The notes: a model not told the origin generated them from the letters alone. A stretch of 64,000 nt of DNA from Odiellus spinosus (GCA_963920705.1 OY987227.1:24657935-24721934); one strand, 5' to 3'. Shown: positions 1 through 12,981, counted from the stretch's first letter. Translations and numbers: made by a program.

Positions 1-327
1 GACACACCGCTTTACTCCCAAAAAATAGTTACACCATTTTGAACCTCACTAAATTTTCCCTACGCACACTTCCGGAACTCGCGAGCTGAAGTCAACCTTC
101 GACTCCATTTTAACAGACAGCCTGACTCCTGAGACAGGAAGTTCTAAACACAAATCGAGCCGTCTTGTTTATACAAAGACCATTTACTAGAGTAGCGACA
201 TTGAGAAGTCCAGCGCGAGCTAGTGGCCTAGATAGTCAGCAGCGGGCTCTTGTTGTTCGTGATGTTTAGCATTGGTAGTATAGGGGCTTTCATATTTCCC
301 CCCGAAGGGGGTTATTATATACCTCTG
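1..327 (+). mobile_element. Family A non-autonomous DNA transposon, copy 1, cut by the window edge
   Basis: This is the right part of a 418-bp element whose complete copies lie at 30866-31283 and 41497-41914. The end matches the terminal inverted repeat of those copies: a CCCCGAAGGGGG core, then TTATTATATACCTCTG. The interior is nearly identical to the copy at 30.9 kb and holds no open frame of note. The left inverted repeat and left target duplication lie outside the window. It is short and non-coding, so it must have been moved by a transposase encoded elsewhere. Confidence 0.85.
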
Positions 328-3300
328 CTTATAGTCATAATATATTATCAATTAAGATGAGTTAATAATTACTAGGTATCCTTTAATTGGGCATTTTAGT
401 TTTGTTCACACCATCACCATCGCTTTCTCTTTTCTCATGCTCTTTAAGCCTAATTAACCAATAAATTTATGAATCTATCCACATATGAATATCGAAACTG
501 TACTTTATAGGGTCGTAGTAGCGTGCATGTTGAAAGACATTGTCTTGGCATGTTCGCCCAGGTATAAATCATCAAGTATTTGAAATGCACTGCAATTTAA
601 AGGTTTGATTAAAAACAAGAGGGATTAAGGGTCTCCCTGGGCTCCCTGATTATGTCACGCGATTAACTATTAGCGTGAAGCATGGAAGACAAAACTTATA
701 TTAAAATTAAGGGTCGATGATTTTAAAATTGTCTCGTTACGATTTTTTCCGTAGTGAGATTCTGGTAATATCTATTAATTTATGTATTTTATAAACATTA
801 TAATCCGTACGCAACTGATTTGACTTAAAACTCGACTCGTCTTGAAGAGATTATCCCTTTGGAGTAACAAGGGCACGGTACTAAAAGGTTGAAATGTTTG
901 GGCAGGGACTTTAGCGCTGGCCCGCGTCTAGGGAAAATATATAATCCTTTCCTCCTTCTACGGGCTTAGCCGCGTGTATGGCCAGCAGTCTCTCTCTCTC
1001 TCCGTCTAAATACTATATGTCCTTACGCCTGGTTAGCATTTATAGGCCACGCAACGTATTACCGAGTCTAAGCTCTTAAATATAGGAGGAAATAAAAATT
1101 TTGTTATGAGAGTAAAATAAATATTTGGGGCTTTTAGGCTCTCTCACCCACCCTTGTTACAATGAGAGTAGGGACTGGGGAGATGTTGACGCGTAATTAA
1201 CGCCCAAAAAGTAAAGCGTGGCTATATAGCTTCTAGATCTCAGCTGGTACAATCTTGATTGTTTATCCTTCTGAGGATGAAATAGTGAATCATTTTATTT
1301 TTGTGGTTTGAATATTTTTAGAATATCTTTTAAAATATTTTTTATTTAATCTTTTACACAAAACTTCTTGACCATGGTGATGAAATTAATTAGCAGCCTC
1401 GTTAATGATTTATTTTTAATCATGTATGTTATTTAAGGTCCGTAAAATATTACACAAAACGTAAATTACCCCCAAATGTCAGCTAAGGACATCGGACTTA
1501 ATCAACCCTCAATTCGTCAAACCCAATTGACCACCCAAATCTCAACGAACGGTCAACCTCAAACTCAATTGACCCTCAATTTTCATTAGCTAGAATTTAA
1601 TGTCAAATACCATCCCTTCATCACAGCGAACGGTTAACGCCAAACCAAATTAGTCCTCACATTGTCAAGCCCAAGTGACCCACCCCAAATCTCAGCGACC
1701 GTTGAGGCGTATACGCGTCAAAACCAATTAACCCTAAATTCTCAGACGCTACCTTGTCAAACCCAATTGCCCCGCCTATTTCAGTGAAACTATTCACTAC
1801 GTCAAAAATAATTCAGCCTCAATTTTTGGCGAGCTACGTCAAATCTCAGCGTAATAGCGTTTTTTTGCACGTAACTGGTGAAAGAGCGATGTGCAAGTGT
1901 GGGAGTTGCAGCCGATCAGCGAACGGTTTGAAGTGTAACTTACACTTAACGATAATATCCGAAAACGTATAATTGCTTTACAACGATGGCTGGATTGTAT
2001 TTCCTGGACTTATTCTCACGGGCATATCCTCGGTGCGCTGATTATTAAATTAAAGAAAACACAAACGTCACGTGTAACTTTCATATATTTCTCGACCAAC
2101 CTTGCAGACTTATTTTAAATAAAGTGAATTAAACCCATAAGATATTCCGTTTCTAAAATAGGAGCTTTATATAAAAATCTAATTAACGTCCACCTAGCTT
2201 GCCGCAGGCCTTGTGAGGGTTACCTTAATTGAAAACGCCGCGATGACAATAGTATAATCTTTGTCTCAGGCGACTTCACGCTCACCAAAGCTGAAAGATT
2301 TTTTTACTTTTTTTTTTTTTTTAATTTTGAAAGAAGTTCTCTGATAAAAATTAATTGGCCACCCTCGAGTCGCTTTTGATGAAAGGAGGTCCCTTATATA
2401 TAGGGACTCATGCAGTTTCGCCCCGCGATGAGAGAGAGAAAGGCGCGAAGAAAGCCATCGTAGAATGATCGTGACAAAAGCGGCTCACAAAGCACCGCGT
2501 TAGGAGCTCATGACGGGAACCGTTATTAAAAAGCGTTTTCACGTCACGGACTGAATTTATTAAAGAGTTTGAGAAATTGTCTGAAAAATGAGTACGTGTA
2601 CTTGTATATCGTCTCAAATTTACCCCTGACAGAATTGTTTTATTGAGCCCATTACAAATTAGCCCGTTTTCGTCTGGAACGTCACTTAGCGCGGGCTCAT
2701 CAATATCGAACTTCAGGCGCTTAAACGATAGGCAACTCGTGACGCAACCATGACGCAACGCTTCAAAACCGACTAATATGCGTTCTTAGTTCGATCACAA
2801 ATGTAACTTCACACGTATACCTTTTCCGATATTTAAAATGTTTTGATTAAGCTCCAAATCCTTGTTTAAGTCAGAGTTACGAACTGAATATTTGTTTATA
2901 AATAATTTCCAAAAGAAAAATCACCGTTTGTCGCTCAAACGGCAATCAAAATTTAATTTCCATGTTTCGTGAAAACTTGCCTTTATATACTTGTGAATTA
3001 ATGAGAATACTGCCACTGCATGCTTAGCTAGCGTAAATAGCGTGGGTCTCTCGTCTCTCGAACCGTTCAGCTTATAGTCCTTCCACCGACATAGAAGCAA
3101 TAAAGCGAAAGACATTCAATTCTGAAGGAATTGATGATAGAACAACCCCGTCTCTTTCTCTCATCGTCTTCATTTAACTCTAATGCTTCAAACCCAACGA
3201 ACGGACAATCTTTAATTTGATTTCAACCCCAGATTTTTCTCCCTCTCTCTCTCGCTCTCGCTCTGTCTTTCATCCCTTCTCTCGTTTTGCCGGAACAAAC

Positions 3301-5116
3301 TAGGCAATAACCGTAGGAAAAAGGAGCTTGGCCTTATACAGATCGCGCCGAAAGGTAGAAACACTTCCATTGCCCTCGGCGACTTAGAGCGGAAGAGAAA
3401 AGATAGGGTCCTCTCCTCTATTCGAAAGTGTATAGCCGAGCTGCCGTCTTTAAGCGACGTACTGATGCTCGAAGCGTACGGATGCCCGCACGCTCTATAA
3501 GGCGGCGAGAAACATTACGCCTGATTACCCGAGAATGCTTAATGCCTTAATTCGCGAGACCCCGCTTTGCCACCGAGGTCCGAGCCTTATATATCTCACG
3601 AATATATATATGAAGTCTCGTGGGTCGCGGCGGCTCTTTTAGGGCGAAAAGACTCATCACCCGCGCCGTGTGATACTTTCAAACGCCTTTAGCTCTATCC
3701 TTCGAGTGTAAGTGATCCCACCTTAAAATATAATAATAAAAGCAGAAGGCCATAATTACTTCTCTATACGAGAAAAGTAGAAGTCAGTGTTTCTGCAAGA
3801 ATCTGTAATAAATAAACATCAGGGAGTGGGGTGTTATGGTAGAAATATCACTTAAGATTCGAATGAATTCCTATTCCTAGAAAAATATATTACGCTAATA
3901 TTTGAAACGCTTACATTTACGTGAGCTACATTATATAATACTTTACTAGATTACGACATAATATATCATTATAATTATAACGTGATCATAAATGTGACCG
4001 TACTGTCACGCTAGTGAATCGAAATGCATTCCTCAATCCCCAAGCGAAAGTGAAACTTGTGGAAATCCGCCTTGAAGATGCGTGTGATAGTATTCCCTTT
4101 TCGAATCTCTATATTAAAGCCAGGGGGGCTTTTGGCAGATCGAAGTAAAGTCGTCCGGGATTCGTCTTCAGATTGAATGAATTCCTCATCACCTTTCCCC
4201 AGCAGGAAGATTTCCTCTCCCATAAAAGGGAGAATGACAGCTGAAATCTAGAGACATTTTTAGGCCCAAATGGTTCCTTTGACAACTAAAACAAGCCCAT
4301 TGACGTTTTCTTACGCGAAACCTCATATTCGCTGAAAACTTTAAAAATGCTCGTTCTCAAGTTATCTAACCATATAATCTTACAAGATTCCAAGAATAAT
4401 TGGTAAAAAGAACATTAGATTTAGGCTTAGCAATTAGGCCAACGATTTTAAAAAGTTTTAACTCGCGATTTTCATCGCCAATTTGCTAATTTAAGAAAGG
4501 ATTAGTTTCCATTTACATCCTCCCTTGAAGCGGTGGTCCTTTTGCTCGGGTCTATATACGCGGGGTTAAAGAACATTGAGAGATTTTGCTGCTCCAGGCG
4601 GAATTAAGACCGACGGACGAATCGCCTTATAGCCGTACACCTTTTGTTTATTGCCTTTCAACGAAAGCTCTATTGTTTCCTCAAACACTAACCGCGTTAT
4701 AATTGGGGATTGATTCCCTCTTTGCAATGGGTTACGGCACCAACGTATTATTCGTTTCAATGGCGAATTGAATCTCCCGGGGATTTAATCAAAAGGTATA
4801 CATAATTCTCGGTTTCAAAGAAACAATGGTTTTGCGCGGGAAACACTACGCAAAATTCGGATTATCCTCGTTTCTCTGGTAGTACAAAACTGAAGAGGTC
4901 TAATACGCTAATACCTTTTCTAGGTCATTGTTTTGTTTAACCACAGTTCAAAATACACGAATTCGTCGTATGTAGCTAATTCTAAATAGTTACTCAAAGA
5001 TTGCTCCGCATCTTGCTGCTAACGTGACTGATCTTGCCTTTTAACTCTCGCTCTATATCGAGCATCGAGCACTGAAAGTGTAATATTTTAAAAAAGATCC
5101 CCCGGGGTTGATTTTC
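328..5116. other. AT-rich DNA without a recognisable gene
   Basis: About 4.8 kb with no gene I can support. It holds a CT tract near 988-1003, a T tract near 2308-2322, another CT-rich tract near 3239-3263 and a degenerate repeat at 1470-1860. Positions 594-628 are nearly identical to 28388-28421, a trace of an old interspersed repeat. The longest open frame, 116 codons on the minus strand at 2408-2758, has no recognisable domain. CpG-rich patches near 3300-3700 could be regulatory, but nothing specific identifies them. Confidence 0.6.
1470..1860. repeat. Degenerate tandem-like repeat with CAAACCCAATTGACC words
   Basis: Variants of GTCAAACCCAATTGACC followed by CCCAAATCTCAGCGAACGG recur several times with irregular spacing, mixed with words such as CAATTAACCCTAAATTCTC. 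The copies are diverged and no clean period is visible by eye. It may be an old minisatellite. A self-alignment would be needed to set the period. Confidence 0.35.
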
Positions 5117-5123
5117 GTAACTC

Positions 5124-5617
5124 CAGAAGCCGATGAAACCCTCCTTTGAAGTCTACTACTCTAATGTTCGATATAGCGCTCCTCTCTGTATGGGTAAAAT
5201 TCACAATTTTACGAGATCGGAGGGGTCCTACTTCATACCCCCCTGTCTACGCAAAATTGGAAATTCTCTCTCTCCACAAACGACGACGTTTTTTTGACGA
5301 ACTCCGAGGCTGCTAGAGATATTCGCTCGACGAACTCCCGCTCCGAAAATATCTACCGTTATACCCTCTTCAGACGAGGCGTAATTAGCCGTGGTTTAAC
5401 CAGATTTAACCGAGGTTTACGTAGCCTTCTCAGTTCAATAAAACTCGGTTAATCGTGAATAAACTAGGGTCAAATCTGATTAAACCGGCAAGTTACGATT
5501 CGTCTGAAAAGGTATTAGGAGGCGTACGAATCGCGCTTTTTGAAACTAACCCATACAGAGAGGGGTAGACAAGACCAGGGAGTAATAGACTTCAAAGGAG
5601 GGTTTCATCGGCTTCTG
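5124..5617 (+). mobile_element. Family B element, copy a, split by a nested insertion
   Basis: The ends are CAGAAGCCGATG and CATCGGCTTCTG, with imperfect inverted repeats of about 65 bp including a CTCTCTGTATGGG word. The flanks are an exact 7-bp duplication, gtaactc, at 5117-5123 and 5618-5624. Removing the nested element at 5362-5514 and one of its TTA flanks leaves 338 bp, the normal family length. Open frames inside are also seen in other copies but belong to the repeat and are not conserved as protein. Plus strand is defined as the orientation with the CGATATAGCGC word near the left end. Confidence 0.92.
5362..5514. mobile_element. Family E 153-bp element inserted inside family B copy a
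   Basis: Inverted ends TACCCTCTTCAGACGA and TCGTCTGAAAAGGTA, with subterminal GGTTTAACC-like words in opposite orientations. It interrupts the family B sequence CCGTTAGGAGG, which is intact in the other family B copies, and is flanked by TTA on both sides (5359-5361 and 5515-5517). A 3-bp duplication fits PIF/Harbinger-like elements, but the ends alone do not prove that. A shorter relative lies at 33622-33698. Confidence 0.85.
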
Positions 5618-5624
5618 GTAACTC

Positions 5625-7760
5625 TCAACGGAGATAATTTTGTTCTAGAAAGATTTGCAATTTTACGTCATAATTCTAATCAGGCGGTCAACGTTTTCAT
5701 CGCCAGAAGGAGCAGTTTTTTCGTTGAGCTTGAGCAACAGAATGATATCGACGAGTTCAGATATTTTGATCTTCAACTTTAAATTTAAAGAACTTTATTT
5801 TAGTGGGATTGATGAAAATTATAACATAATTTAATGAATGAGAATAAATTAGATTAGATTCGATTACTTATATTGTTTGACAATCCTCTAACTCGCCAAG
5901 TGGAACCTAAAACTTGCTAGCGCATAATTATCTCTCTTGGCTCTTGAACACCCAATGGAACTGTGGAATTTCAATTAACTTTTGTGGCCCTTATAATCAA
6001 GAAGTGCAATGTTGACCTAGGCCTAACTTGTCGGCAGCTGATGTAAGGTTTAATGAGATTTATTGTTGGATATTTTTTGATGTACCAATTCAAAAATTCC
6101 AAATATTATCCACTAATCCTATGTAAGTCCTCGGACGGAATTGAACCTTACGCTGATATGCCAGATGGTTATATATGAAAAATACGTATACGTTTAGTTA
6201 TTTAAGTCAATTTCTAGTGAACTTGAAGCCTTTGCTAATTTAATTGCGTCTATGGGGATTGGGAAATTGGGAATAGTAATTACGCGCGAGATATTCACTG
6301 TTTCCTATAAAGCGGCTGCCTAATATAGGCAATAAATCCTGTATGTATGAGTAGTCTTACTCTAATCCTTAATAATTGGACTTGAATAGGCTTCAGTCGT
6401 GTCACAATATAGTTAATCTCGTCGAATTTCATGCAATTAATATTTGGTATTATAAAATAACCAATTTTAACCAGCACCCCTGTTTCTATTGAAGATTTTG
6501 CCATTTTTCTAGGTTGAGTCAAAGTATAAGATTATCTAGATTTTTGGCCATCTTGAAACCAACAAAAAGAATAGTTGAATAGAACTTATTTCTACGGAAG
6601 ATGGTACCTTTTTTCAAGGTTGGGACGTGTTCTGATGTAACAGAGCTTTACGTAGGGAAATTACCGATTACTCTTTGGTTCTCAAGTCTCTATAGCATTT
6701 CTTTGGTATGATATCCACGTTGAAATTATAATAAAAGTGTCATTATAGGGAATAAGCTCAATAATGTAGCTAGACTTATTGATCATAATTACCTCCCCTC
6801 CCCTATATATCTCTCTCACTCGCTCTCTCATACGACGCGATTAAATATAAGCTTAATTAACGACTTTTATAAAGTTCATCTTAAGCCTTAATTGTTTGAG
6901 AAAAGCCATTTCGGCATTTACTAACTTTAATCAAGTTTGTAAACTATATAAATTGTTTCATTAACTCACGACATTATTACCAATCTTTTGAAACTGGAAC
7001 GCCAAAATTATTTTGATGATACGATTCCTTAACGTGCCCGTGACAAGACTCGGTTTCTAAAAGGTCATTTGGCTTTCGATATCGATAACAAAAAAATAAA
7101 AGACCCAGATTCCGAATATACTTATCTAAAAGACGTAATAATGGCCTGTAACTTTGTGTTTTTTTTAATCCAAAATAGCGTCAAGTTAGTGAGAATGCAA
7201 TCTGACAGCAAATTTATTTTCTTTCGATTTCTTATCGTTAAAATATGCTGAATCATCTGGTAATAAAATTACAATCCAATATTAAGATTGAAATCAATTT
7301 TTTTATTGTTTGATATTTCGTATTTGATTCGTCGACATGAAACGGAAGAGATTTAGAAGGCCATTGTTGCGTTGTCAACTTCTAGTTTGTTTTTAGGTGG
7401 TGTCTGCTTTGAAGTATAGGTATGCGAGTTACGCAAAGGCACCTTAAGTTATTAAGGGGGTTAAATTTTCTTCAAACCCATACTATGTTTTAAAGTTTAA
7501 AATATGAAAACAATACACGCGCGAGCTTAAATTCCTTTGAAGAGTTCGGTATTATCTTCCGACATGTTTAAACGAAACCTTTTTCATAATGTTATTTATA
7601 CTCTAAAATATTAATATTTAACCATCAACCGAACTAGTTCTCAAACAAGTTTTGTTTTGTAATTGCAGCGGCGGTTTTAATTAACTTTAGCGATTATATA
7701 TTTCTAGAAAAGTAGTACCCGCCCATCCCTGAACCACACGATATAAAAGCAAATTATACA
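5625..7760. other. AT-rich DNA without a recognisable gene
   Basis: About 2.1 kb of AT-rich sequence with short CT-rich stretches near 6795-6830. Open frames are short, up to about 75 codons, and unrelated to anything I know. No RNA gene or clear repeat was seen. Confidence 0.6.
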
Positions 7761-7767
7761 GTGATAT

Positions 7768-8085
7768 CAAGAATCCATTCAGGTTCCATAAGAATATGGG
7801 AGGGCCGCGATTCAATAACCATCCTCCCAAACTTTGTAGTAAAAGTTCGTCCGCTTCGAATCGATTTTTCAAGTTAATCGCTCCTGACATTATATTATTA
7901 ACCCGCGCCACTAACGACCTTGACATAATATTTTGGGTAATAAAAATGGAGCCGATCGAAAAAAAGATCTAAGCGTACAAATGTTGCGAAAATTGCGGAC
8001 GAACTTTTGTTACAAAGTTTGGGAGGATGGTACCAGAGGCTAAAGCTATGCTCCCATATTCTTATGGAACCTGAATGGATTCTTG
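7768..8085 (+). mobile_element. Family C element, copy 1, long inverted repeats
   Basis: A 318-bp element with arms of about 90 bp that pair imperfectly. The left arm runs from CAAGAATCCATTCAGG and the right arm ends CCTGAATGGATTCTTG. It is flanked by an exact 7-bp duplication, gtgatat (7761-7767 and 8086-8092). Stops and a one-base A-tract difference from the copy at 38262 break the reading frame of the right arm, so it is not a gene. Confidence 0.9.
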
Positions 8086-8396
8086 GTGATATAATTAATA
8101 TAATATTACATAAATAAATTCAAAGTCGAGTCAAACGTTTAAATATTTCTTGTAACAGAGACTTTAACTTTTGACAAACTCAATAGCGGCCGGTTGTACC
8201 CTTCTCGCTCGAAAATCCCGAAGGACCTAATTAAAACCGAGTAACGTCGAGTTTTCGTAAATACACGTAAGAGACTCGAGTGCGAGTTGTAGCTAGCCAC
8301 GATGATGATATTAAAGTACGGGTCAAAATGTCAATTGACATTTAACCTTTAAATTCCTATATCGTTAGCCCTATCTTGTTATGATCTACATCGTAG

Positions 8397-8734
8397 CAGA
8401 AGCCGATGAAACCCTCCTTTGAAGTCTATTACTCCCGGGTCTTGTCTACCCCTCTCTGTATGGGTTATTCTCAAAAGGCGCGATTCGTACGCCTCCTAAC
8501 GGTAGATATTTTCGGAGAGGGAGTTCGTCGAGCGAATATCTCTAGCAGCCTCGGAGTTCGTCAAAAAAAACGTCGTCGTTTGTGGAGAGAGAGAATTTCC
8601 AATTTTGCGTAGACAGGGGGTATGAAGTTGGACCCCTCCGATCTCGTAAAATTGGGAATTTTACCCATACAGAGAGGAGCGCTATATGGAACATTAGAGT
8701 AGTAGACTTCAAAGAAGGGTTTCATCGGTTTCTG
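8397..8734 (-). mobile_element. Family B element, copy b
   Basis: A 338-bp copy in reverse orientation. The left end is CAGAAGCCGATG and the right end CATCGGTTTCTG, with one change in the right repeat. Exact 7-bp target duplication atcgtag at 8390-8396 and 8735-8741. The interior carries the TATGGAACATT variant shared with the copies at 33871 and 36103. Confidence 0.92.
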
Positions 8735-8741
8735 ATCGTAG

Positions 8742-9179
8742 CGATGGAGAGAGAGCGAGCTAAGAGAGGCGTATTGAGACGAAATTCAACGATATCCCGT
8801 ATCGACCTATAGTAATATTGTCAATATATGGCATTTTCAAGCGCGTATTACAAAGTTATAAGATGCCTAGGCCATTCTATCTCCGTGATTTGATATTTTG
8901 AATTAATATGAGCTATAGGGCAGAACTGGCTTTGAACGCGCTGAATTGTTAAACTGGTTGTTACGATGGATTTCGAATTAGCTCGTGTCTATCGCACGCT
9001 CCGCAATGCTTAATTCATAGCCTTTAAACTCCACCTATATTGATGGCTAATTTAACGTAACAGTATCATATAGACCTACAATTACGCGCCTCTCTTAATA
9101 AATAAGATCATTTTATTTCTTAGATTTGTAACTACTTTTTTGATACAATTTAATAGCGGCGCCTAGAGATAATATTTCA
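8742..9179. other. AT-rich DNA, nothing recognised
   Basis: No gene, RNA or clear repeat could be supported between family B copy b and the diverged R1 repeat. Confidence 0.5.
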
Positions 9180-9560
9180 CTAGTCCTGTTAACCAATTCG
9201 CATAGCCACAACTGCTTTTTAGCGATGGGTTTTCACTCTAATTTCTGATTTTGATAATTTTTGGCGCTAATACATTTAATTCTTCCCTTGTAGAAAGAGA
9301 GTGGGGGTTAATATCTTTATTTTAAATCATTTGACAGACTTTTAGAATTAAAGACTCGGAGGTAATTATGAAGTTATTATATAATTGTTTAAAGTGTGTC
9401 GTAATCTATTCAGACATCATGACTAAAAAAGCGTGACAATTTAGAGTAGTATCAAGGACCAGAATCGGGTTACTACAGTGTATAAGACTGGATAGCTTCA
9501 ACTGTACTGAAATTATTTAATCTGAAAGTATACTATGAGATGAATTGCACCATTGCGCTA
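9180..9560 (+). repeat. R1 diverged interspersed repeat, copy 1 (empty site for family D)
   Basis: This segment aligns by eye with 31720-32590. Shared landmarks in order are CACTCTA with TTCTGATTTT, ACATTTAATTCTT-like words, AATATCTTTATTTTAAATCA, TTTTAGAATTAAAG, a GTAATC.ATTCAGA word and a GTACTGAAAT/GTGCTAAAAT word. Copy 1 reads straight through at about 9346-9360, where the other copy contains a family D element. Its nature is unknown, and no terminal structure or coding capacity is visible. Confidence 0.6.
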
Positions 9561-10717
9561 CAGTTGAGTATTAAATTAAAATGAAATGGGGTCGAATATA
9601 ATAATCTAATAAATTGTTTATTCTTATTATTGGCATAATTTGGTTATTATAAATTATTAATTAAAATTAATCTAAGTTCTTCCAAAAACAAAAAAAGAAG
9701 ATTATAATTGTAAAATATGTTTAAATAGAACCGCTATATTGAAAATTCGTTTTAAATGAACGAATTTTAATTAATTTTATAATTGCATCAACTTATAACG
9801 AAATTTCGATAAAATGAAGTGGTTTTCGTAATTCTTTAAAATTAACTCCGATCTTCTATTTGAAAAATATTTCCAAAACTCTCATCTCGTTAGTTTTTAA
9901 ATCCCATTTGATGGCTCGAATGTCTTTATACGGAATTTCTTTCAATTTGAAAAATCCTCTCTAATTAAAATCAAATATTTGAGCGTCGGACAAACACTTC
10001 TACCATCAATTTCTGAAGAAAGTCGTTCTTTGGAAACCCTCCTGAGGCACCAAGGCTTACGGAGTACGCCAAGGTTGTGTGTTTAAAGAATTTCTGATTT
10101 TTGCTCGTTAAAACCAGCTCGATCATTAAAAATAGATCAATTGTTTTTAAAAATTCGCGCCTCTATGTTTTCCCAGACGTTAAATATCCACCATTCTTGG
10201 CGTATAAATGTTTACGGAATTCCATTCTTTTTTTAGGCGTTGAGGTTTATCCCGGAAAGGTTATTTGCCTTTCACACAAGTCGTACAATACGCGCTTTTT
10301 CCAGAAAAAAAAATGATTTAAGGAATTTTCGTTACAAAAGTCTCGTTCAGACTGATCAATATTTGAGACCGTTAATGGTCAATAACGTTAGATGATGCTT
10401 GACTCTAAGATTGGGGATTTTAAGTGCCCGGGATACTTTGAAGTCTAGAACGTGTCTATCACGAAACACTTGGATTTACATATGTAGTTCGCAGTTTAAC
10501 GCGTTAAACAGCCCTTCAAAGTCGGTACTTGAAAGCCCATTGCATTCGAGAGATTACCAGAAGCACCTTACACGTACTTCTGACCAATAATAGCCTTTGA
10601 AGCTCTTTGGAATGGGAATTTTGTCCAATTACAATTTATTTGAATTTACCAAAAGCTTCGAATTTTTATTATCACTCTTTTGTTTCTTTATGTGTTTAAA
10701 ACACGCGATATTTTCTT
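9561..10717. other. AT-rich DNA, nothing recognised
   Basis: Very AT-rich sequence with short open frames (63-71 codons) that show no recognisable motif. No RNA gene, terminal repeats or tandem array was seen. Confidence 0.5.
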
Positions 10718-11020
10718 AAAGGGAGAATGCAATCTAACAATAAGTGAATTTTTATCTAATCCAACAGCAAAAAATTACTAGAAATAAATTAAAAACTTAC
10801 CGTCAAAATAGGCTTAGCTTTATTCATGGAGATATCCGGCCTGAACTCCCCATTTAAGGACTAGCGACCAATCACATTGATCGATGGCCATTATATGTTG
10901 AATGCAGGATCTCCATGAATCCAGCTAAGCCTATATTTTCCGGATAAGTTTCAAATTAATTGGTTTGTAATTTCTACTGGTGGATTAGGCCTATTTAAAA
11001 GATAAGGAATTGATTAAAAA
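10718..11020. mobile_element. Family D element, copy 1, right end lost
   Basis: Starts with AAAGGGAGAATGCAATC and contains the family's inner inverted pair, AGGCTTAGCTTTATTCATGG and CCATGAATCCAGCTAAGCCT, followed by GGTGGATTAGGCCTATTT. The expected right terminal CATTCTCCCTTT is absent, so this copy is truncated or diverged at its end. No target duplication could be assigned. Confidence 0.75.
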
Positions 11021-12974
11021 TTAAGGCTAGAGATTACCTTGGATATATTGGTTATCGAAACACGCTTCTTAATTCTTATGTTCAATAATTCGTGTCAAAA
11101 GCGGCCGAAAGGGTTCATTTTGTCTCCCAAAAATTGTTTTTTTACTTCATAGACAATAACCTATTTCATAAACAAGACCTATGACAATACAATTCCTATG
11201 ACAATCGTACTATGTAGTACGAACTCGTCCAATTCGACACGGAATCGAATCCAGCAGAATTAAGTATACGATTGTAATCAGCTTACACACACGCGCGCTT
11301 TTCCATAAGAACACGGCTAGTCGCCTATTTTTCTTGATGGCTTTTTAAACAATAGAACGAAAAGCGATTTTTTATTGCCATCTGCGAAAAAAGGCTTTTT
11401 CAAGCCATTCTTTATTTGCCATCCCGAACTTATCATCCTTTTCAAAGGGATAATGTAGTTGATTTTAAGCCTATATATTGAGGGTTTAATGACTCCCCCA
11501 CGTAATCGTTATTCAAGCCTGTAACTTTTATTTGTACAGTACTAAAGTGATTACCTGAGTACGTATTCGGCATTACCAAAGTCTGTAATGTGTTTCGTAA
11601 TAGGATAATCAGTGTACATATACTGAACGGAATGAAAAAAATCTCCAGACTTTTTAAATGGACTTTAATCGTATAATTAGTTATTAGTTTTAATCGATCT
11701 AATTAAGTTTACGAGTGAGAAATTAAAGTAACGAAGTGAACCGGACATCAGAATTAAACAAACATTAACTTATTATTTTCAAACGCAAAAGAGCCACCAA
11801 TTTTAAATCTTATTTTAAATTTTATTTCTCCTCTAAAATGATGCTGATTAATTTGGGTTTGTTTTAAAATAAATCATACATCTCTTACTATTTTATATTA
11901 GCCATTTAGCCCATACGTGCATGTGTAGACTATTTTCGAAAACACGTATTTTTCACGAATACTATGTAGGCTCATTGTTTTAACAAAAGAATGAAATTAG
12001 ACTAATATGAGAAATTTTACTTCGAACGTAGTGTGTTCTCGAAAGGTTTTTTAAGAGCGCTTTATCGGTAATCGCTTTTCATCCCCGTATAACGCCAGTA
12101 AAAGCGCTTTAGCAGGAGTTACTTAGGGGCGAAGAGCGCTTATTTATCGGAATGCGCTTTCTGATAAACGGTCTTACAACCCCTCATTAAAAGTTATATT
12201 AATTTTACTTAATATATTAAAAATAAAGGACGACTGTTTATCTACAAATTTATTTACTGATTTGTTTTCCACGCAGTACATTATCTCTTTCTAAGTCGGC
12301 TAGACTATATAGTTCGGACTCTGACATAATAAGATTCTTCTAGCGTGGATAAGACTTGTCTCGAGTCGCTACGCCTTTTCTCAAACTCATCTAAGCATCT
12401 ATAGAAATTCGATGTTTATTACCCATCCACCCCCTTCTGTGTCACTTGAAACAAACTCGAGCCAGGACTAGAAAAGAACAAAAAATCTTGAAAAAGAAAG
12501 ATTTCATGGCGCGCAGTGTCTCTTCTGAGCCGTAACATTCTTTTCGTGATGATGGTGCGGTACTAGCAGCTAGTCTATCGTGTACGTGCATGTATACACC
12601 TTTTACCAAAGTTTCTTTGAGGGGTTTTAGAAGTTTTTAGCCAATTCCTCGCTCGAAACCGTCATTGGAACGTTGCTGAGAGCTTTTTATAAGATTAAAT
12701 TTCTTATGGTTTTTTTTTTTTTTCTTTCTTCTTACTTAGGGTAAAGGGTTATTATCCTTAACTTATCTTACACGTACTTAAAGAAACTTTTAATGGTCGC
12801 AATAATAATTTTAAATCATCAAAATGATATCTTTTAAATTAGATCAAGGTCATTTATGTTTTAAAACGTCCCAGAAACGAGAAATTCCCATAAATTGAAG
12901 TAATTATTAAAGCGATGCTCTCTCACCATTTGTTTTCAAAGGCCTTGATGGATTATATTAGTTTATTCATAATA
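11021..12974. other. AT-rich DNA with an R1 fragment
   Basis: No gene. Positions of about 11440-11640 contain an R1 fragment, including GTACTAAAGTGATTACC and CATTACCAAAGTCTGTAAT. The same words occur at 26380-26440 and, more diverged, near 32490-32560. A T tract lies near 12711-12723. A local cluster of AGCGCTT words lies at 12048-12165. Confidence 0.5.
12048..12165. repeat. Cluster of AGCGCTT words
   Basis: Within about 120 bp the words AGAGCGCTTTATCGG, AAAAGCGCTTTA, AAGAGCGCTTATTTATCGG and AATGCGCTTTCTGATAAACGG occur. The GCGC cores are rare in the surrounding AT-rich DNA. It could be a short degenerate repeat or a cluster of protein binding sites. Nothing else identifies it. Confidence 0.3.
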
Positions 12975-12981
12975 TTAAAAG

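Noticed and set aside
2408-2758. Minus-strand open frame of 116 codons
   Set aside because: No recognisable domain, no splice or promoter context, and stops close on both sides. It is within what chance allows in a window of this size.
12048-12165. Bacterial-type or stem-loop terminator cluster
   Set aside because: The GCGC words are not arranged as stems followed by T-runs, and the sequence context is eukaryotic.
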